From contig CAWFMF010000004.1 in NCBI GenBank assembly GCA_963816985.1, forward strand, positions 1,488,001 to 1,552,000: 64,000 bases of DNA. Direction: 5' to 3'. Source of the stretch: JAIVJM01 sp963816985. GTDB taxonomy: Bacteria; Acidobacteriota; Blastocatellia; Pyrinomonadales; Pyrinomonadaceae. Position numbers and translations under genes: made by a program. How positions within the stretch are numbered: position 1 is the first letter of the stretch; the number at the start of each line of letters is the position of its first letter. The notes beneath the pieces are model-generated. The model saw only the letters and a program-made list of their open reading frames with translations, made no database searches and had not been told where the DNA came from. This document shows, piece after piece, positions 16,889 to 25,970 of this stretch.

Positions 16889-17998
16889 ATGGAATTTACT
16901 ATCAGCAAGAACGCACTACAGAAAGAGTTGGGTTTCGTTCAGGGCACGGTCGAGAAGAAGAACACCATCCCCGCCCTCTCCAACATCCTCATCGAATCGG
17001 TCGGCGAGAATACGATTCGCCTCATCGGGACAGACCTCGACGTGACGCTCCGCTGCGAGGCCGAGGCCGAGATTAAGACGCCCGGCTCGATGTGCGTGGG
17101 CGCGCGCAAGCTCTTCGAGATCGTGCGCGTGCTGCCGGACGCGCCCGTCAATTTTCGGCGCGAGGAGAACAACTGGGTGAGCGTCAAGTGCGAGCGCTCG
17201 AACTTCCGTCTGGCGGGGGTCGAGCGCGAGAGCTTTCCCGAAGTGCCGAGTTTCAAATCCGCCTCGGTGAAGCTGCCCGCCAACATCTTCAAGACGTTGA
17301 TTGACCGGACGATCTTCGCCATCACGCTTGAGGAGTCGCGCTACACGCTTTCGGGCGCGAAGTTCGTCCTCGGCAAACACGGTGCGAGGATGGTTACGAC
17401 CGACGGCCACCGCCTCGCCTACGTCGAGCGCAAAGACCTCGGCGAGAGCTCGACGGAAGAGATTGACACCCTCATCCCGCGCAAGACGCTTTCGGAGTTG
17501 ACGAAGTTGATGGCCTCTTACGAAGGCGAGATCGGCCTCGGCGCGGACGAGAACCACATCTATTTCGAGGTCGGGCCGCGCCTCCTCATCTCCCGCACGC
17601 TGACGGGGCAGTTCCCGAACTACGAGATGGTCATGCCGAAGGGCAACGACAAGAGCGCCGATTTCGACTCCTCCCTGCTCGGACAGGCCATCCGCCGCGT
17701 CGCCCTCATGGCCGACGACCGCTCGCACGCCATCCGCTTCCAACTCACGCCCGGCAGCCTCCACATCAGCTCGCAGACCGCCGAGGAGGGCGAGGCGCGC
17801 GAGACCGTCAGCACCGACTACACCGGCGAAGAGACCGAGATCGGCTTTAACGCCGCCTATCTTCAGGATTTCCTCAACGTGATGAACGGCGGCGGCGTCT
17901 CCTTCGAGTTCAAAGACGGCAACTCGCAGGCGCAACTGCGGCCCACCGCGGACGACGGCTACGACTACAAATACGTCGTCATGCCGATGCGTATCTGA
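16889..17998 (+). CDS. dnaN: DNA polymerase III beta subunit (sliding clamp)
   Basis: 369 residues, matching the three-subdomain clamp monomer. The N-terminus MEFTISKNALQKELGFVQG, central TDGHRLAYVE and C-terminal YKYVVMPMRI are typical; the last residues help form the clamp pocket that binds polymerase and mismatch-repair peptides. A ribosome-binding site GAGGAG precedes ATG 16889. It follows the origin, in the order dnaA-dnaN-recF-gyrB. Confidence 0.98.
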   Translation: MEFTISKNALQKELGFVQGTVEKKNTIPALSNILIESVGENTIRLIGTDLDVTLRCEAEAEIKTPGSMCVGARKLFEIVRVLPDAPVNFRREENNWVSVKCERSNFRLAGVERESFPEVPSFKSASVKLPANIFKTLIDRTIFAITLEESRYTLSGAKFVLGKHGARMVTTDGHRLAYVERKDLGESSTEEIDTLIPRKTLSELTKLMASYEGEIGLGADENHIYFEVGPRLLISRTLTGQFPNYEMVMPKGNDKSADFDSSLLGQAIRRVALMADDRSHAIRFQLTPGSLHISSQTAEEGEARETVSTDYTGEETEIGFNAAYLQDFLNVMNGGGVSFEFKDGNSQAQLRPTADDGYDYKYVVMPMRI

Positions 17999-18038
17999 CC
18001 TCTCCGCTTCATCGTAAAAGTCGGCCCGCGACTCCTGC

Positions 18039-18079
18039 TTCGAGCAGCATGTGCTAAAATTCGGCATATGCTGCTCGAA
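18039..18079. repeat. Inverted repeat over the recF start codon
   Basis: TTCGAGCAGCAT (18039-18050) and ATGCTGCTCGAA (18068-18079) are perfect 12-base inverted copies with a 17-base loop. The right arm is the recF start codon and its next nine bases, so in mRNA the start could be paired. Confidence 0.8.
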
Positions 18080-19216
18080 TCGCTTGAGGCCCACCAGTTC
18101 AGAAACTTGAGCGGCAAGGTCTCTTGGGGCGAGGGTCTCAACATCATTTACGGCGAGAACGGGCAGGGCAAGACCAACTGGCTCGAAGCCATCTACCTGC
18201 TCGCCACGAGCAAATCTTTCCGCACGCAGAAGCCGCAGGAAGCCATCCTCTTCGGTCAGGATTTGGCCGTCGTCAGGGGGCGCATCGCGCGCAGCCGTGA
18301 GGTCTGGAGGGATTTGCAGGTCACGCTTCAGGGCGCCACCAAGACGCTCACGGTCAACGAGAAAAGAGAGACCATCACGAACTACCTCAGCCAGTTGCAC
18401 GTCGTGGCCTTCACGGCTGACGAGCTTGAGGTAGTGCGCGGCGGCCCCGAAGCTCGACGGAAGTTCCTCGACCGGGGCGTGGTCTCGCTCCATCACACCT
18501 ACATCCAGACGCTCGCCGACTATCAACGCGTCGTCAAACAGAAGAACCGCTTGCTTCAGGACATCGCCGAGGCGGAATTTAGTTTGGATAAAGCCAGAGA
18601 GCTGATCGAGCCCTGGAATCGCCAACTCGCTTCCCTCGGCACGTCCATCCACGAGGCGCGTCTGGATTACGTCAGCCGCCTTCGAGAGAGCCTTCAGCGA
18701 CGACTGTTCGAGCGCGAGGAGGTCACGATCCGCTACGCCTCCGCGCTCGAAGGCCGGGGAGATTTGAGCGACTACGAGGCCCTCATCAGAGAGCGACTGA
18801 GTTTCCGTCTACAGGCCGAAATCGCCTCCGGCTACGCGCTCATCGGGCCGCACCGTGACGACCTCGAAATCCTCTTCGACGGGCGCGACATACGCGCCTT
18901 CGGGAGTTCCGGTCAGCAGCGTAGTGCGTTGATTTTACTTGACTTAGCGGCGATTTCGGTGTATCATTCGTGGCACAGTGAGTATCCGATTTTCGTCCTC
19001 GACGACGTGGACGCGGAACTGGACAGAAGGCGCATTAGTCAGTTACTCGAATACCTCAAAGAGCGCACGCAGACTTTTCTTACGACCTCCAAAGAGAGCC
19101 TCGTTTCGGAGTTCTCGCCGAGCGCCAGCGTGTTCGAGGTGAAGGGCGGAGAGGCGCTTGAAATTAGGGCTCCCGCCGCCGAAAGAACAATCGTAACCAC
19201 CTCGGAAAGCATCTAA
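18068..19216 (+). CDS. recF: DNA replication/repair protein RecF
   Basis: 382 residues. It is an SMC-like ATPase that helps load RecA at gapped DNA with RecO and RecR. Walker A is GENGQGKTNWLEA (residues about 30-42), the signature motif is SSGQQRSALILLDLA, and Walker B with the D-loop is FVLDDVDAELD. No clear Shine-Dalgarno sequence precedes ATG 18068, and the start codon lies in one arm of a 12-base inverted repeat. The leucine-rich opening MLLESLEAHQFRNL is as expected for the family. Confidence 0.97.
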   Translation: MLLESLEAHQFRNLSGKVSWGEGLNIIYGENGQGKTNWLEAIYLLATSKSFRTQKPQEAILFGQDLAVVRGRIARSREVWRDLQVTLQGATKTLTVNEKRETITNYLSQLHVVAFTADELEVVRGGPEARRKFLDRGVVSLHHTYIQTLADYQRVVKQKNRLLQDIAEAEFSLDKARELIEPWNRQLASLGTSIHEARLDYVSRLRESLQRRLFEREEVTIRYASALEGRGDLSDYEALIRERLSFRLQAEIASGYALIGPHRDDLEILFDGRDIRAFGSSGQQRSALILLDLAAISVYHSWHSEYPIFVLDDVDAELDRRRISQLLEYLKERTQTFLTTSKESLVSEFSPSASVFEVKGGEALEIRAPAAERTIVTTSESI

Positions 19217-19273
19217 CATACTTCGTAGTCGGCAGACGTTCGCACCCATTCAGACGACATCTAGGGAAGAATT

Positions 19274-21739
19274 ATGAGCAGCAGATACGGAGAGGAGAGC
19301 AGTTTGTCTACAGCAACGATATCGAAAAAGAAGGATAGCGGTTATACAGCAACTTCCATTACGGTTTTAGAGGGGCGCGACGCCGTCCGCAAGCGCCCCG
19401 CGATGTACATCGGTTCGACCGGCGACATGGGTCTCCATCACCTCGTCTACGAGGTCGTGGACAATTCCGTGGACGAAGCCCTCGCCGGCTATTGCGACAC
19501 CGTCGAAGTCACCATCCACTTAGACAACTCGATCACGGTCATAGACAACGGGCGCGGCATCCCCGTTGATTATCACAAGCAGGAGAAGAAATCAGCCGCC
19601 GAGGTCGTGATGACCAAACTCCACGCGGGCGGCAAGTTCGACTCGAACGCTTACAAGGTGTCCGGGGGACTCCACGGAGTGGGCGTCTCTTGCGTAAATT
19701 TCCTCTCTGAGTGGCTTCTCCTCGAAATCTGGAGGGACGGCTCGACTTACGAGCAGGAATACAAGCGGGGCATCGCTGCGACCAAACTCGAAACTACGGG
19801 GAAGACACGCAAACGCGGCACGAAGATCACCTTCAAGCCGGACGCCGAGATATTCGACGTCTCCGAGTTCAGCTTCGATAAGCTCTCGGAGCGTCTGCGC
19901 GAGAAGGCATTTCTTAACAAAGGCATCCGCATCACCATCAAGGACGAGCGCGAGGAGGCGGAACGCTCGCACGAGTTTTACTACCGCGGCGGGATCGCGG
20001 AGTTCGTCAAGCACCTCAACAAGAACAAGTCGGCGCTCCACGACAAGCCGCTCTACTTCGAGCGAGTCGCCGACGCGCTCTCCATCGAGGTCGCCATCCA
20101 GTACAACGACTCTTACGACGAGAAGGTCTACTCCTTCGCCAACAACATCAACACGGTGGACGGCGGCACGCACCTCTCCGGCTTCCGCTCGGCCCTGACG
20201 CGCACCATCAACGCTTACGCGCAGTCCTCCGGCCTCGCGAAAAACTTCAAGAGCGCTTTGAGCGGCGACGACGTGCGCGAAGGTCTGGTCTCGGTGATTT
20301 CCGTCAAACTGCCGCAGCCGCAGTTTGAAGGCCAGACCAAGGGGAAACTCAATTCGGACGTGAAGGGCGCGGTCGAATCCTTCCTCAACGAGCGTCTGAC
20401 CGAGTATTTCGAGCAGAATCCGACGGTCGCCAAGAAAATCGTCGGCAAGGCCGTGGACGCCGCGCGCGCGCGCGATGCGGCCCGCAAGGCCCGCGAGATA
20501 GTCAGAAAAGGGGCGATGGGCTCCACTATGCTCCCCGGTAAGCTCGCCGACTGTCAGGAAAGAGACCCCACGCTGTGTGAGCTTTACATTGTAGAAGGAG
20601 ACTCTGCGGGCGGTAGCGCGAAACAGGGCAGAGATCGTCGAAATCAAGCCGTTCTTCCTTTAAAAGGAAAGATTTTAAATGTTGAAAAGGCGCGCTTCGA
20701 CAAGATGCTCGGCCACAGCGAGATTAAGAGTCTCATCACCGCGCTCGGCACTGGCATCGGACAAGGTGATTTTGATCTGGCTAAACTGCGCTACCACAAA
20801 ATCATTTTCATGACCGACGCGGACGTTGACGGCTCGCACATCCGCACACTGCTCCTGACCTTCTTCTACAGGCAGATGCCGGACTTGATCGAGGCCGGGA
20901 ATGTGTACATCGCACAGCCGCCGCTTTTCAAAGTGAAACGAGGAAAGCGCGAGGAATACATCAAAGACGAGAGGTCAATGGTGCGGTTTCTGATGCGGCA
21001 GGCGACGACCGACATGAAGGTCTCCTCGGCGGAGACGGGCGTGGTGGTCGAAGGGCGCGAGCTGGCCCGTTCCCTCGAACAGATGGTCGAATTGAGACGT
21101 TACAGCGAAAAAGCGGCGCGCAGGCTCGGAAATGACGAGCGTCTGCTCAATTTACTTCTGGAATCCTTCGGCGGACGCCAGGGGATGTTGCGTGATGAAG
21201 GCGCGACCCTGCGGAACGTTTTTCAGTCGGAGCATTTGGCGCGGATTGAAAAAGTGCTGGCTAAAGCGGGATACGACACCGAGCTTTCGACGGACGAAGA
21301 GCACGGGCTCTGGGAGATAGAAACCGTCGCCGCCGGTGGAGCAAAAGTTAAAATAGACTGGAATCTCGCCAGCCACGTCGAATTTCAGAAGGCGGTCGAG
21401 TTTTTTAGAGCCCTGGAAGACCGTCTGGCAGCCCCTCTCATTCTTGACGAAGGCGACCTGAAAGAGACGATTGAGACGAGGGAGGTTTTGTTGGATCGCG
21501 TTTTAGCCGCGGCCAAGAAAGATTTGACGATTCAGCGTTACAAAGGACTCGGCGAGATGAACCCGGAGCAGCTCTGGGAGACCACGATGAACCCTGAGAA
21601 GCGCACGCTGCTTCAGGTCAAAATTGACGACGCAGTGGAAACGGATGGAATTTTTACCGTCCTGATGGGAGACGCGGTCGAACCCCGCCGCCGGTTCATC
21701 GAGGATAACGCTTTGGATGTCAAAAACTTAGACGTTTAA
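19274..21739 (+). CDS. gyrB: DNA gyrase subunit B
   Basis: 821 residues. The GHKL ATPase domain has RKRPAMYIGSTG, VVDNSVDEALAG, and the DNGRGIP and GGLHGVGVSCVN motifs. The transducer domain follows. The TOPRIM domain has LYIVEGDSAGGSAKQGRDR and MTDADVDGSHIRTLLLTF. The C-terminal tail ends IQRYKGLGEMNPEQLWETT and a short extension. An insertion after the DADVDG motif makes it longer than the compact ~640-residue Gram-positive form. A 29-residue N-terminal extension precedes the conserved part; Ser- and Lys-rich, it may be dispensable. GyrA is not in this window. Confidence 0.97.
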   Translation: MSSRYGEESSLSTATISKKKDSGYTATSITVLEGRDAVRKRPAMYIGSTGDMGLHHLVYEVVDNSVDEALAGYCDTVEVTIHLDNSITVIDNGRGIPVDYHKQEKKSAAEVVMTKLHAGGKFDSNAYKVSGGLHGVGVSCVNFLSEWLLLEIWRDGSTYEQEYKRGIAATKLETTGKTRKRGTKITFKPDAEIFDVSEFSFDKLSERLREKAFLNKGIRITIKDEREEAERSHEFYYRGGIAEFVKHLNKNKSALHDKPLYFERVADALSIEVAIQYNDSYDEKVYSFANNINTVDGGTHLSGFRSALTRTINAYAQSSGLAKNFKSALSGDDVREGLVSVISVKLPQPQFEGQTKGKLNSDVKGAVESFLNERLTEYFEQNPTVAKKIVGKAVDAARARDAARKAREIVRKGAMGSTMLPGKLADCQERDPTLCELYIVEGDSAGGSAKQGRDRRNQAVLPLKGKILNVEKARFDKMLGHSEIKSLITALGTGIGQGDFDLAKLRYHKIIFMTDADVDGSHIRTLLLTFFYRQMPDLIEAGNVYIAQPPLFKVKRGKREEYIKDERSMVRFLMRQATTDMKVSSAETGVVVEGRELARSLEQMVELRRYSEKAARRLGNDERLLNLLLESFGGRQGMLRDEGATLRNVFQSEHLARIEKVLAKAGYDTELSTDEEHGLWEIETVAAGGAKVKIDWNLASHVEFQKAVEFFRALEDRLAAPLILDEGDLKETIETREVLLDRVLAAAKKDLTIQRYKGLGEMNPEQLWETTMNPEKRTLLQVKIDDAVETDGIFTVLMGDAVEPRRRFIEDNALDVKNLDV

Positions 21740-21744
21740 AACTA

Positions 21745-21801
21745 CTTGCACAGGAGGGCTTGGAATGATTCTATTTGACACACCAAGCCCTCTTGTGTAA
21801 G
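21745..21801. terminator. Stem-loop after gyrB
   Basis: Left arm 21745-21763 and right arm 21783-21801 pair at 17 of 19 positions around a 19-base loop, just after the gyrB stop. No T-run follows on the plus strand, so it may act as a processing or stability structure or a weak terminator between convergent gyrB and the AMMECR1 gene. Confidence 0.6.
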
Positions 21802-21969
21802 ATGAAGACCCTTTCCTCCTGTGAATCTTGCCGCTGCATGCTTCTCGCGTATGCAGCGGAATTTTTTTGCCCACAAATTTTACTTTTGCACGTCACAGAC
21901 TAATTAGAGCCGTGCCCGGAAGCGCGATTTGCCATTCTCGCCTTGAGAGAGGCTATTCACCTTATGAAA

Positions 21970-22599
21970 TTATTGCGCGTGTGCCCCTTCGGCGAAGCGG
22001 CGCACGCGGAAGCGATAGAGCTTGTGAGATTGATGTAGCGAGATACCGGCCTTGCGGGCGGCGATTTGCACCTGCTGCTCCGCCGTCTCGATGCCATTGA
22101 TGTCGGGCAGGAGAAGCCCACGGCGCGGGCCGGTCTCTTCCTCCACGATAACGCCGAAGACTGCCGGGTCTAAATCTTCAAAACGGGCGGGTTCCGGCGC
22201 GTCGAGAACATCAACGGAGTAGCGCAGGCCCGGTAATTCTGCCGCCGAAACGGGCGGAAAACGTGGGTCGCGCGTGGCCGCGCTGACGGCGTTGAGGACG
22301 ATCTCCTCGGCGAGCACGCTTCGGGACGGAGTGACCGTGCCGATGCAGCCCCGAAGTTCGCGGTCGAAGGTCTTGATGCTGACGAAGCAGGCCGATGGCT
22401 GCCGCAGGAGCGGAGGTAAAGACGCGGAGTCGGGCTCGTAAAAGCGTTGTTCTAAGACGTAAGTTTCGACCGCGTGACGCGCGAGCGTCGGAAGAGATTC
22501 GTCGTCAGAGACTTGCGTGAGCGTCGGGATGGAATGACCGTCCGAAGACGGCTGAGCCGTGCGTCCCGTTGCAGCATCCTGTTCAGACTTGAAATTCAT
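21970..22599 (-). CDS. AMMECR1 family protein (AmmeMemoRadiSam protein A)
   Basis: 209 residues. The AMMECR1 hallmark LRGCIGT is at residues about 84-90, with SAATRDPRFPPVSAAELPGL and YSVDVLD following. Its biochemical role is unsettled; in prokaryotes it is commonly found with a Memo-like protein and a radical SAM protein. It starts 8 bases after the LigB/Memo-like gene on the same strand, so the two form an operon. The N-terminal 35 residues are polar and variable. Confidence 0.93.
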   Translation of the reverse strand: MNFKSEQDAATGRTAQPSSDGHSIPTLTQVSDDESLPTLARHAVETYVLEQRFYEPDSASLPPLLRQPSACFVSIKTFDRELRGCIGTVTPSRSVLAEEIVLNAVSAATRDPRFPPVSAAELPGLRYSVDVLDAPEPARFEDLDPAVFGVIVEEETGPRRGLLLPDINGIETAEQQVQIAARKAGISLHQSHKLYRFRVRRFAEGAHAQ

Positions 22600-22607
22600 A
22601 ACCTTCG

Positions 22608-23411
22608 TCAGCCGCCGGGACGCGAGAGTTGAGCCACCAGATAGCCAACGCCGAATGGCGCTTCATAATGTAAAACCTCGCAGCCCTCACCTTCCGACAC
22701 GCCGAGCGCCGTCAGCATCGAACGATAACCACACTCCCCGGCCAGCCGCCTTAGTGAAGGGTCAATTTTGGCGATGTTATTGGGAACACAAGCCCTTATG
22801 GCTTCGACGACCTCTTCGTCGAAGAGCCGTGCGTCGGGGTTATAGCCCGCAGGCGCGTCGGGTTTGAGGCGGTGACTCAAATCGCCGCTGGCGATGAAGG
22901 CGGCGCGACGCCCCGCGGCCTCGCACGCACGCCTGATGCAGTTGCCGAAACGGACGTGGTCTTCGTCCGAAAGGAAACAGTAGCCGAGCGAGACGACACG
23001 CCCGTCCCATCCGTTGCGCAAAAGAAAATAGAGGGGGACGGCGGTGCCGTGATCGAGTGCCTGCCCCTTCAGCGTGACGACCGAATAACCGCCGAGGGCG
23101 GCGTGCTCTGTGATGGCCTTCAGTAGTTCCTCGTCCACGGGCACGTCAACCGTTGCCTGCGGGGCGCGGAAGTTAGCAAAATCTCCGTTCACGCGCGGGC
23201 CGTCGTAGGCGACAAAGGCGTGCGCTTCGAGCGGGGCGTGCGGCGAGATGGTGACGACCGTCTCCGCGCCGCTCGCGATGACACGCGCCGTCAGTTCGCG
23301 CATGGCGTCTATCGAGCCGCGCACTTGGGCGATCATCTCGCCGCCGACCTCAGGAACCATGATCGGCGGGTGCGGAGCGATGCCGACAAAGACGACCGAA
23401 CCGTTTGCCAT
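22608..23411 (-). CDS. LigB/Memo-like class III dioxygenase-fold protein
   Basis: 267 residues. The N-terminal AIAPHPP-type motif appears as VGIAPHPPIMVPEVGG, with TISPHAPLEAHAF near 55 and ASGDLSHRLKPDAP near 172. These His/Asp positions correspond to the metal or active-site pocket of LigB-type extradiol dioxygenases and the related Memo proteins. The substrate is unknown. It precedes the AMMECR1 gene directly, and in many genomes the two are fused. No radical SAM partner is present within the window. Confidence 0.88.
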   Translation of the reverse strand: MANGSVVFVGIAPHPPIMVPEVGGEMIAQVRGSIDAMRELTARVIASGAETVVTISPHAPLEAHAFVAYDGPRVNGDFANFRAPQATVDVPVDEELLKAITEHAALGGYSVVTLKGQALDHGTAVPLYFLLRNGWDGRVVSLGYCFLSDEDHVRFGNCIRRACEAAGRRAAFIASGDLSHRLKPDAPAGYNPDARLFDEEVVEAIRACVPNNIAKIDPSLRRLAGECGYRSMLTALGVSEGEGCEVLHYEAPFGVGYLVAQLSRPGG

Positions 23412-23629
23412 CTTCCTAGTCCGAGACGCAAGCCGACTGTAGGCACGCGCGTCCTTGAAAGGTCGAAGGGGAGTCTGGTGCGAGGGCCACCGGCCTAAAT
23501 GCTGAAGGGGATGTTAAGATTCTAGCACAGTCGGCGAGCGGTCTCGCAAGGATAAGGTGTTGAGGGTGCGTGAAGGCGTGCGCGAGAGGCTGTGCCGAAG
23601 AAGGTTCGAGATTCGAGAGAGAAGCGGCG

Positions 23630-24856
23630 TTGAGTAAAGAGAAAATCTTCGACGTGTTGATTGTCGGCGCGGGGCCGGCAGGCTCTTTCGCGGCTGAGAG
23701 GTTGGCGCGCGGCGGGGCGCGCGTGGCGCTCTTCGACGGTCGCCCGGCGGAGGACGCGAAGGCGTGCGGGGGCGGCGTCACGTCGAAGGCTCTGAAGGCC
23801 TGGCCGTTCCTGCTCGAAGCGGGCGGGCGCATGGTCTCGGAGGTCGAGATGTGTTCGCCCGCCGGGAGGAGCGTGAGGCTTGAGCTGTCGGAGCCCTTCG
23901 CCATCTACTCGCGGCGCGCGTTGGATTCGCACCTGCGCGAGCGGGCGCGACGCGCCGGGGCCGAGGTGTTTGAAGGCCGCGTCAACGCTTCGACCGAGAG
24001 GGGCCAAAGCGGCGAGTGGTTGGTGCGCATGCGCGGCAGAGATAGTTGGAGCGGGCGAGTGCTCGTGGCGGCGGACGGAGTGAACAGTCCGATTGCGCGT
24101 CGCCTCGCAGGCGCTCTCGGCAACTCTGAGATGGAGGTTGCGTTCGGCTACCGCACGCCTCTGGCCGAGACTGACGACGCGCCGACGGTCATCGCTTTCT
24201 TGCCGGGTTGGGCGGGGTACGCTTGGGCCTTCCCGCGTCTCGACCACATCTCATTCGGCATCGCCACCGCGCAGGACGCCTTCGATCACAAGGCGCTCGA
24301 CCAAATGCTCTGGGGCTTCATGGTCGGCTACTACCGCAGGCGGGCCGACGCTCGTGCGCCGCTCTGGGCTTCGACGGCGCGGGCGGATGAAGACTCAGGC
24401 GGATGTGAAATCGAAGAGAGACTAAGGAGCGTCGCCGAGAGGTACGCGGCGCGAATCCCCGGCCTCACGCCGGAGACGTTCGACGCGCGCCGCGCCGCCG
24501 GCGATGACTGGGCGCTGCTCGGAGACGCCGCCGGGTTCGCAGACCCCGTGACGGGCGAAGGCATCTTCTACGCTTTGCGCTCGGCGGAGCTTTTCGCGGA
24601 AGCGTATTTACGGGGCGACGTTTCGGCTTACGAGACGATGTGGCGCGCGGACTTCGGTCGGGAGTTAAGGCGCGCGTCGCAGATGCGCCGGAGGTTCTAC
24701 GGGAGCTTCTGGGGCGGGGCCTTCACGGACAGGATGATTGACTTCGCGCGCCTGCACCGGGGCATCAGGCGCACGCTCTGCGAACTCGTCGCGGGCGACC
24801 AGGGCTACCTCGACCTCAAGCCGACGCTCGCGCGCCGCGCCGCGTGGCCCCTCTGA
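23630..24856 (+). CDS. FAD-dependent oxidoreductase, geranylgeranyl reductase family
   Basis: About 408 residues from TTG 23630; a longer form from ATG 23570 is possible, but its extra 20 residues look non-conserved. The FAD-binding VLIVGAGPAGSFAAERLA lies at the start, ACGGGVTSKAL follows, and LLGDAAGFADPVTGEGIFYAL near residue 300 is the second FAD-contact motif. Enzymes of this group reduce isoprenoid double bonds in lipids, chlorophyll side chains or quinones. It is alone on the plus strand, divergent from the LigB-like gene. Confidence 0.85.
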   Translation: MSKEKIFDVLIVGAGPAGSFAAERLARGGARVALFDGRPAEDAKACGGGVTSKALKAWPFLLEAGGRMVSEVEMCSPAGRSVRLELSEPFAIYSRRALDSHLRERARRAGAEVFEGRVNASTERGQSGEWLVRMRGRDSWSGRVLVAADGVNSPIARRLAGALGNSEMEVAFGYRTPLAETDDAPTVIAFLPGWAGYAWAFPRLDHISFGIATAQDAFDHKALDQMLWGFMVGYYRRRADARAPLWASTARADEDSGGCEIEERLRSVAERYAARIPGLTPETFDARRAAGDDWALLGDAAGFADPVTGEGIFYALRSAELFAEAYLRGDVSAYETMWRADFGRELRRASQMRRRFYGSFWGGAFTDRMIDFARLHRGIRRTLCELVAGDQGYLDLKPTLARRAAWPL

Positions 24857-24942
24857 TTTCGCCGGGCGGAGTTTGATAAAGACGCTCGTCAATGCCCGTC
24901 CAAGAGGGCTCTCGTTCCTCACAAACAGATTTCAAATCAAAT

Positions 24943-25230
24943 TCAGTGGACGACTTTATCGTCGGGGCCGAGCAGCATCGCGCGCGCCTTGTCGAGCGAG
25001 GAGGCGTTCTCCAGAACTTCCATGAGGAGAGGGAGAGTTTCGGTGGCAGGCTTCTTCGACCTGCCGAGCGCGTGCATCAGCTTGGGCACGTCGCGCAGGC
25101 CCTGCATGACATAGAGGGAAATCCTCTCGGCCTCGATGGGGTCGCGGCCCACTTCCGTCAGAACGCGCGCCAGCGTGCGGCGCATGTCCTCGAACATGTC
25201 GAACTCCAGACTAGATTCGTCGGAACTCAT
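24943..25230 (-). CDS. Hypothetical 95-residue helical protein
   Basis: 95 residues, acidic at the start (MSSDESSLEFDMFEDM) and predicted mostly helical by composition; no membrane segment or known motif is recognised. It lies 75 bases downstream of the thioesterase gene on the same strand. Codon use resembles the neighbours, which supports a real gene, but no function can be assigned. Confidence 0.6.
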   Translation of the reverse strand: MSSDESSLEFDMFEDMRRTLARVLTEVGRDPIEAERISLYVMQGLRDVPKLMHALGRSKKPATETLPLLMEVLENASSLDKARAMLLGPDDKVVH

Positions 25231-25305
25231 TTCGGAAACCTCCCGCGTGCGGGTCTTCGGAATCAGACGGCGAGGAAGTGTTTGAAAGAATGACGGGCGA
25301 GAGAG

Positions 25306-25761
25306 TCAGTGAGGGTTTGACTCTACTTCGCCTGACGATTGTGAGGTGTAAGGCGCGAGGCGTTTCTTCAACTCTTCGGGCACGGGCACGGTCTCGAACG
25401 TGTCGCGGCGGACGGCGACGAGGACGAAGTGAGCTTCGGCGAGCATCTCCGCTTCGCCCTTGCGCCGCACCTCGAAGTTGAGCCGCAGAGATTTACTGCC
25501 GACGCGCCCGACGAAGACGCAGACCTCAAGCATGTCGTCCAACTTCGCGGCGCGGCGGAAGTCGCATTCGAGGTGCGCGCGCGGCAGCCAGATGTCCAGC
25601 TCGTCGAACATCACGCTGTAGGGCAGTCCGACGGCGCGGAACAATTCGGTCTCGGCGAACTCGAAGAAGCGGATGTAAGCGCCGTAGAAGATGATGCTCG
25701 CGGCGTCCACGTCGCCCCAGCGGACGCGCTCTTCGATGCAGTATTTCTTGTGCCCGCTCAC
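25306..25761 (-). CDS. Acyl-CoA thioesterase, YbgC/4HBT family
   Basis: 151 residues from a GTG start at 25761. The hot-dog-fold signature is VRWGDVDAASIIFYGAYIRF, in which the Asp and the following Tyr region form the active site of 4-hydroxybenzoyl-CoA thioesterase-like enzymes. Members hydrolyse acyl-CoA or acyl-ACP thioesters. The order on this strand is this gene, then a small hypothetical gene. The substrate cannot be read from the sequence. Confidence 0.88.
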   Translation of the reverse strand: MSGHKKYCIEERVRWGDVDAASIIFYGAYIRFFEFAETELFRAVGLPYSVMFDELDIWLPRAHLECDFRRAAKLDDMLEVCVFVGRVGSKSLRLNFEVRRKGEAEMLAEAHFVLVAVRRDTFETVPVPEELKKRLAPYTSQSSGEVESNPH

Positions 25762-25970
25762 GCCGCCCCGCCTTCTTCGCCCGCCGCTTCGTCAGCGATC
25801 TCGATTCCGCGCACGCGCGCACGCCTGCTCATCGTCTTGAACCTGCCGGGAGAGGTCTTCTCATCCTAAATAAAGATACCTTCGTCTTCGTCATCATAGA
25901 CCCAACAACGGAAATACTTAAGCTCCTGCCCCGCAAACTCGTTCGGCTTCCGTCGTGATTAAAGAGCAAG

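Noticed and set aside
25762..25830. A 24-codon frame upstream of the thioesterase
   Set aside because: Too short, with no motif; it ends at the thioesterase start and probably reflects biased composition.
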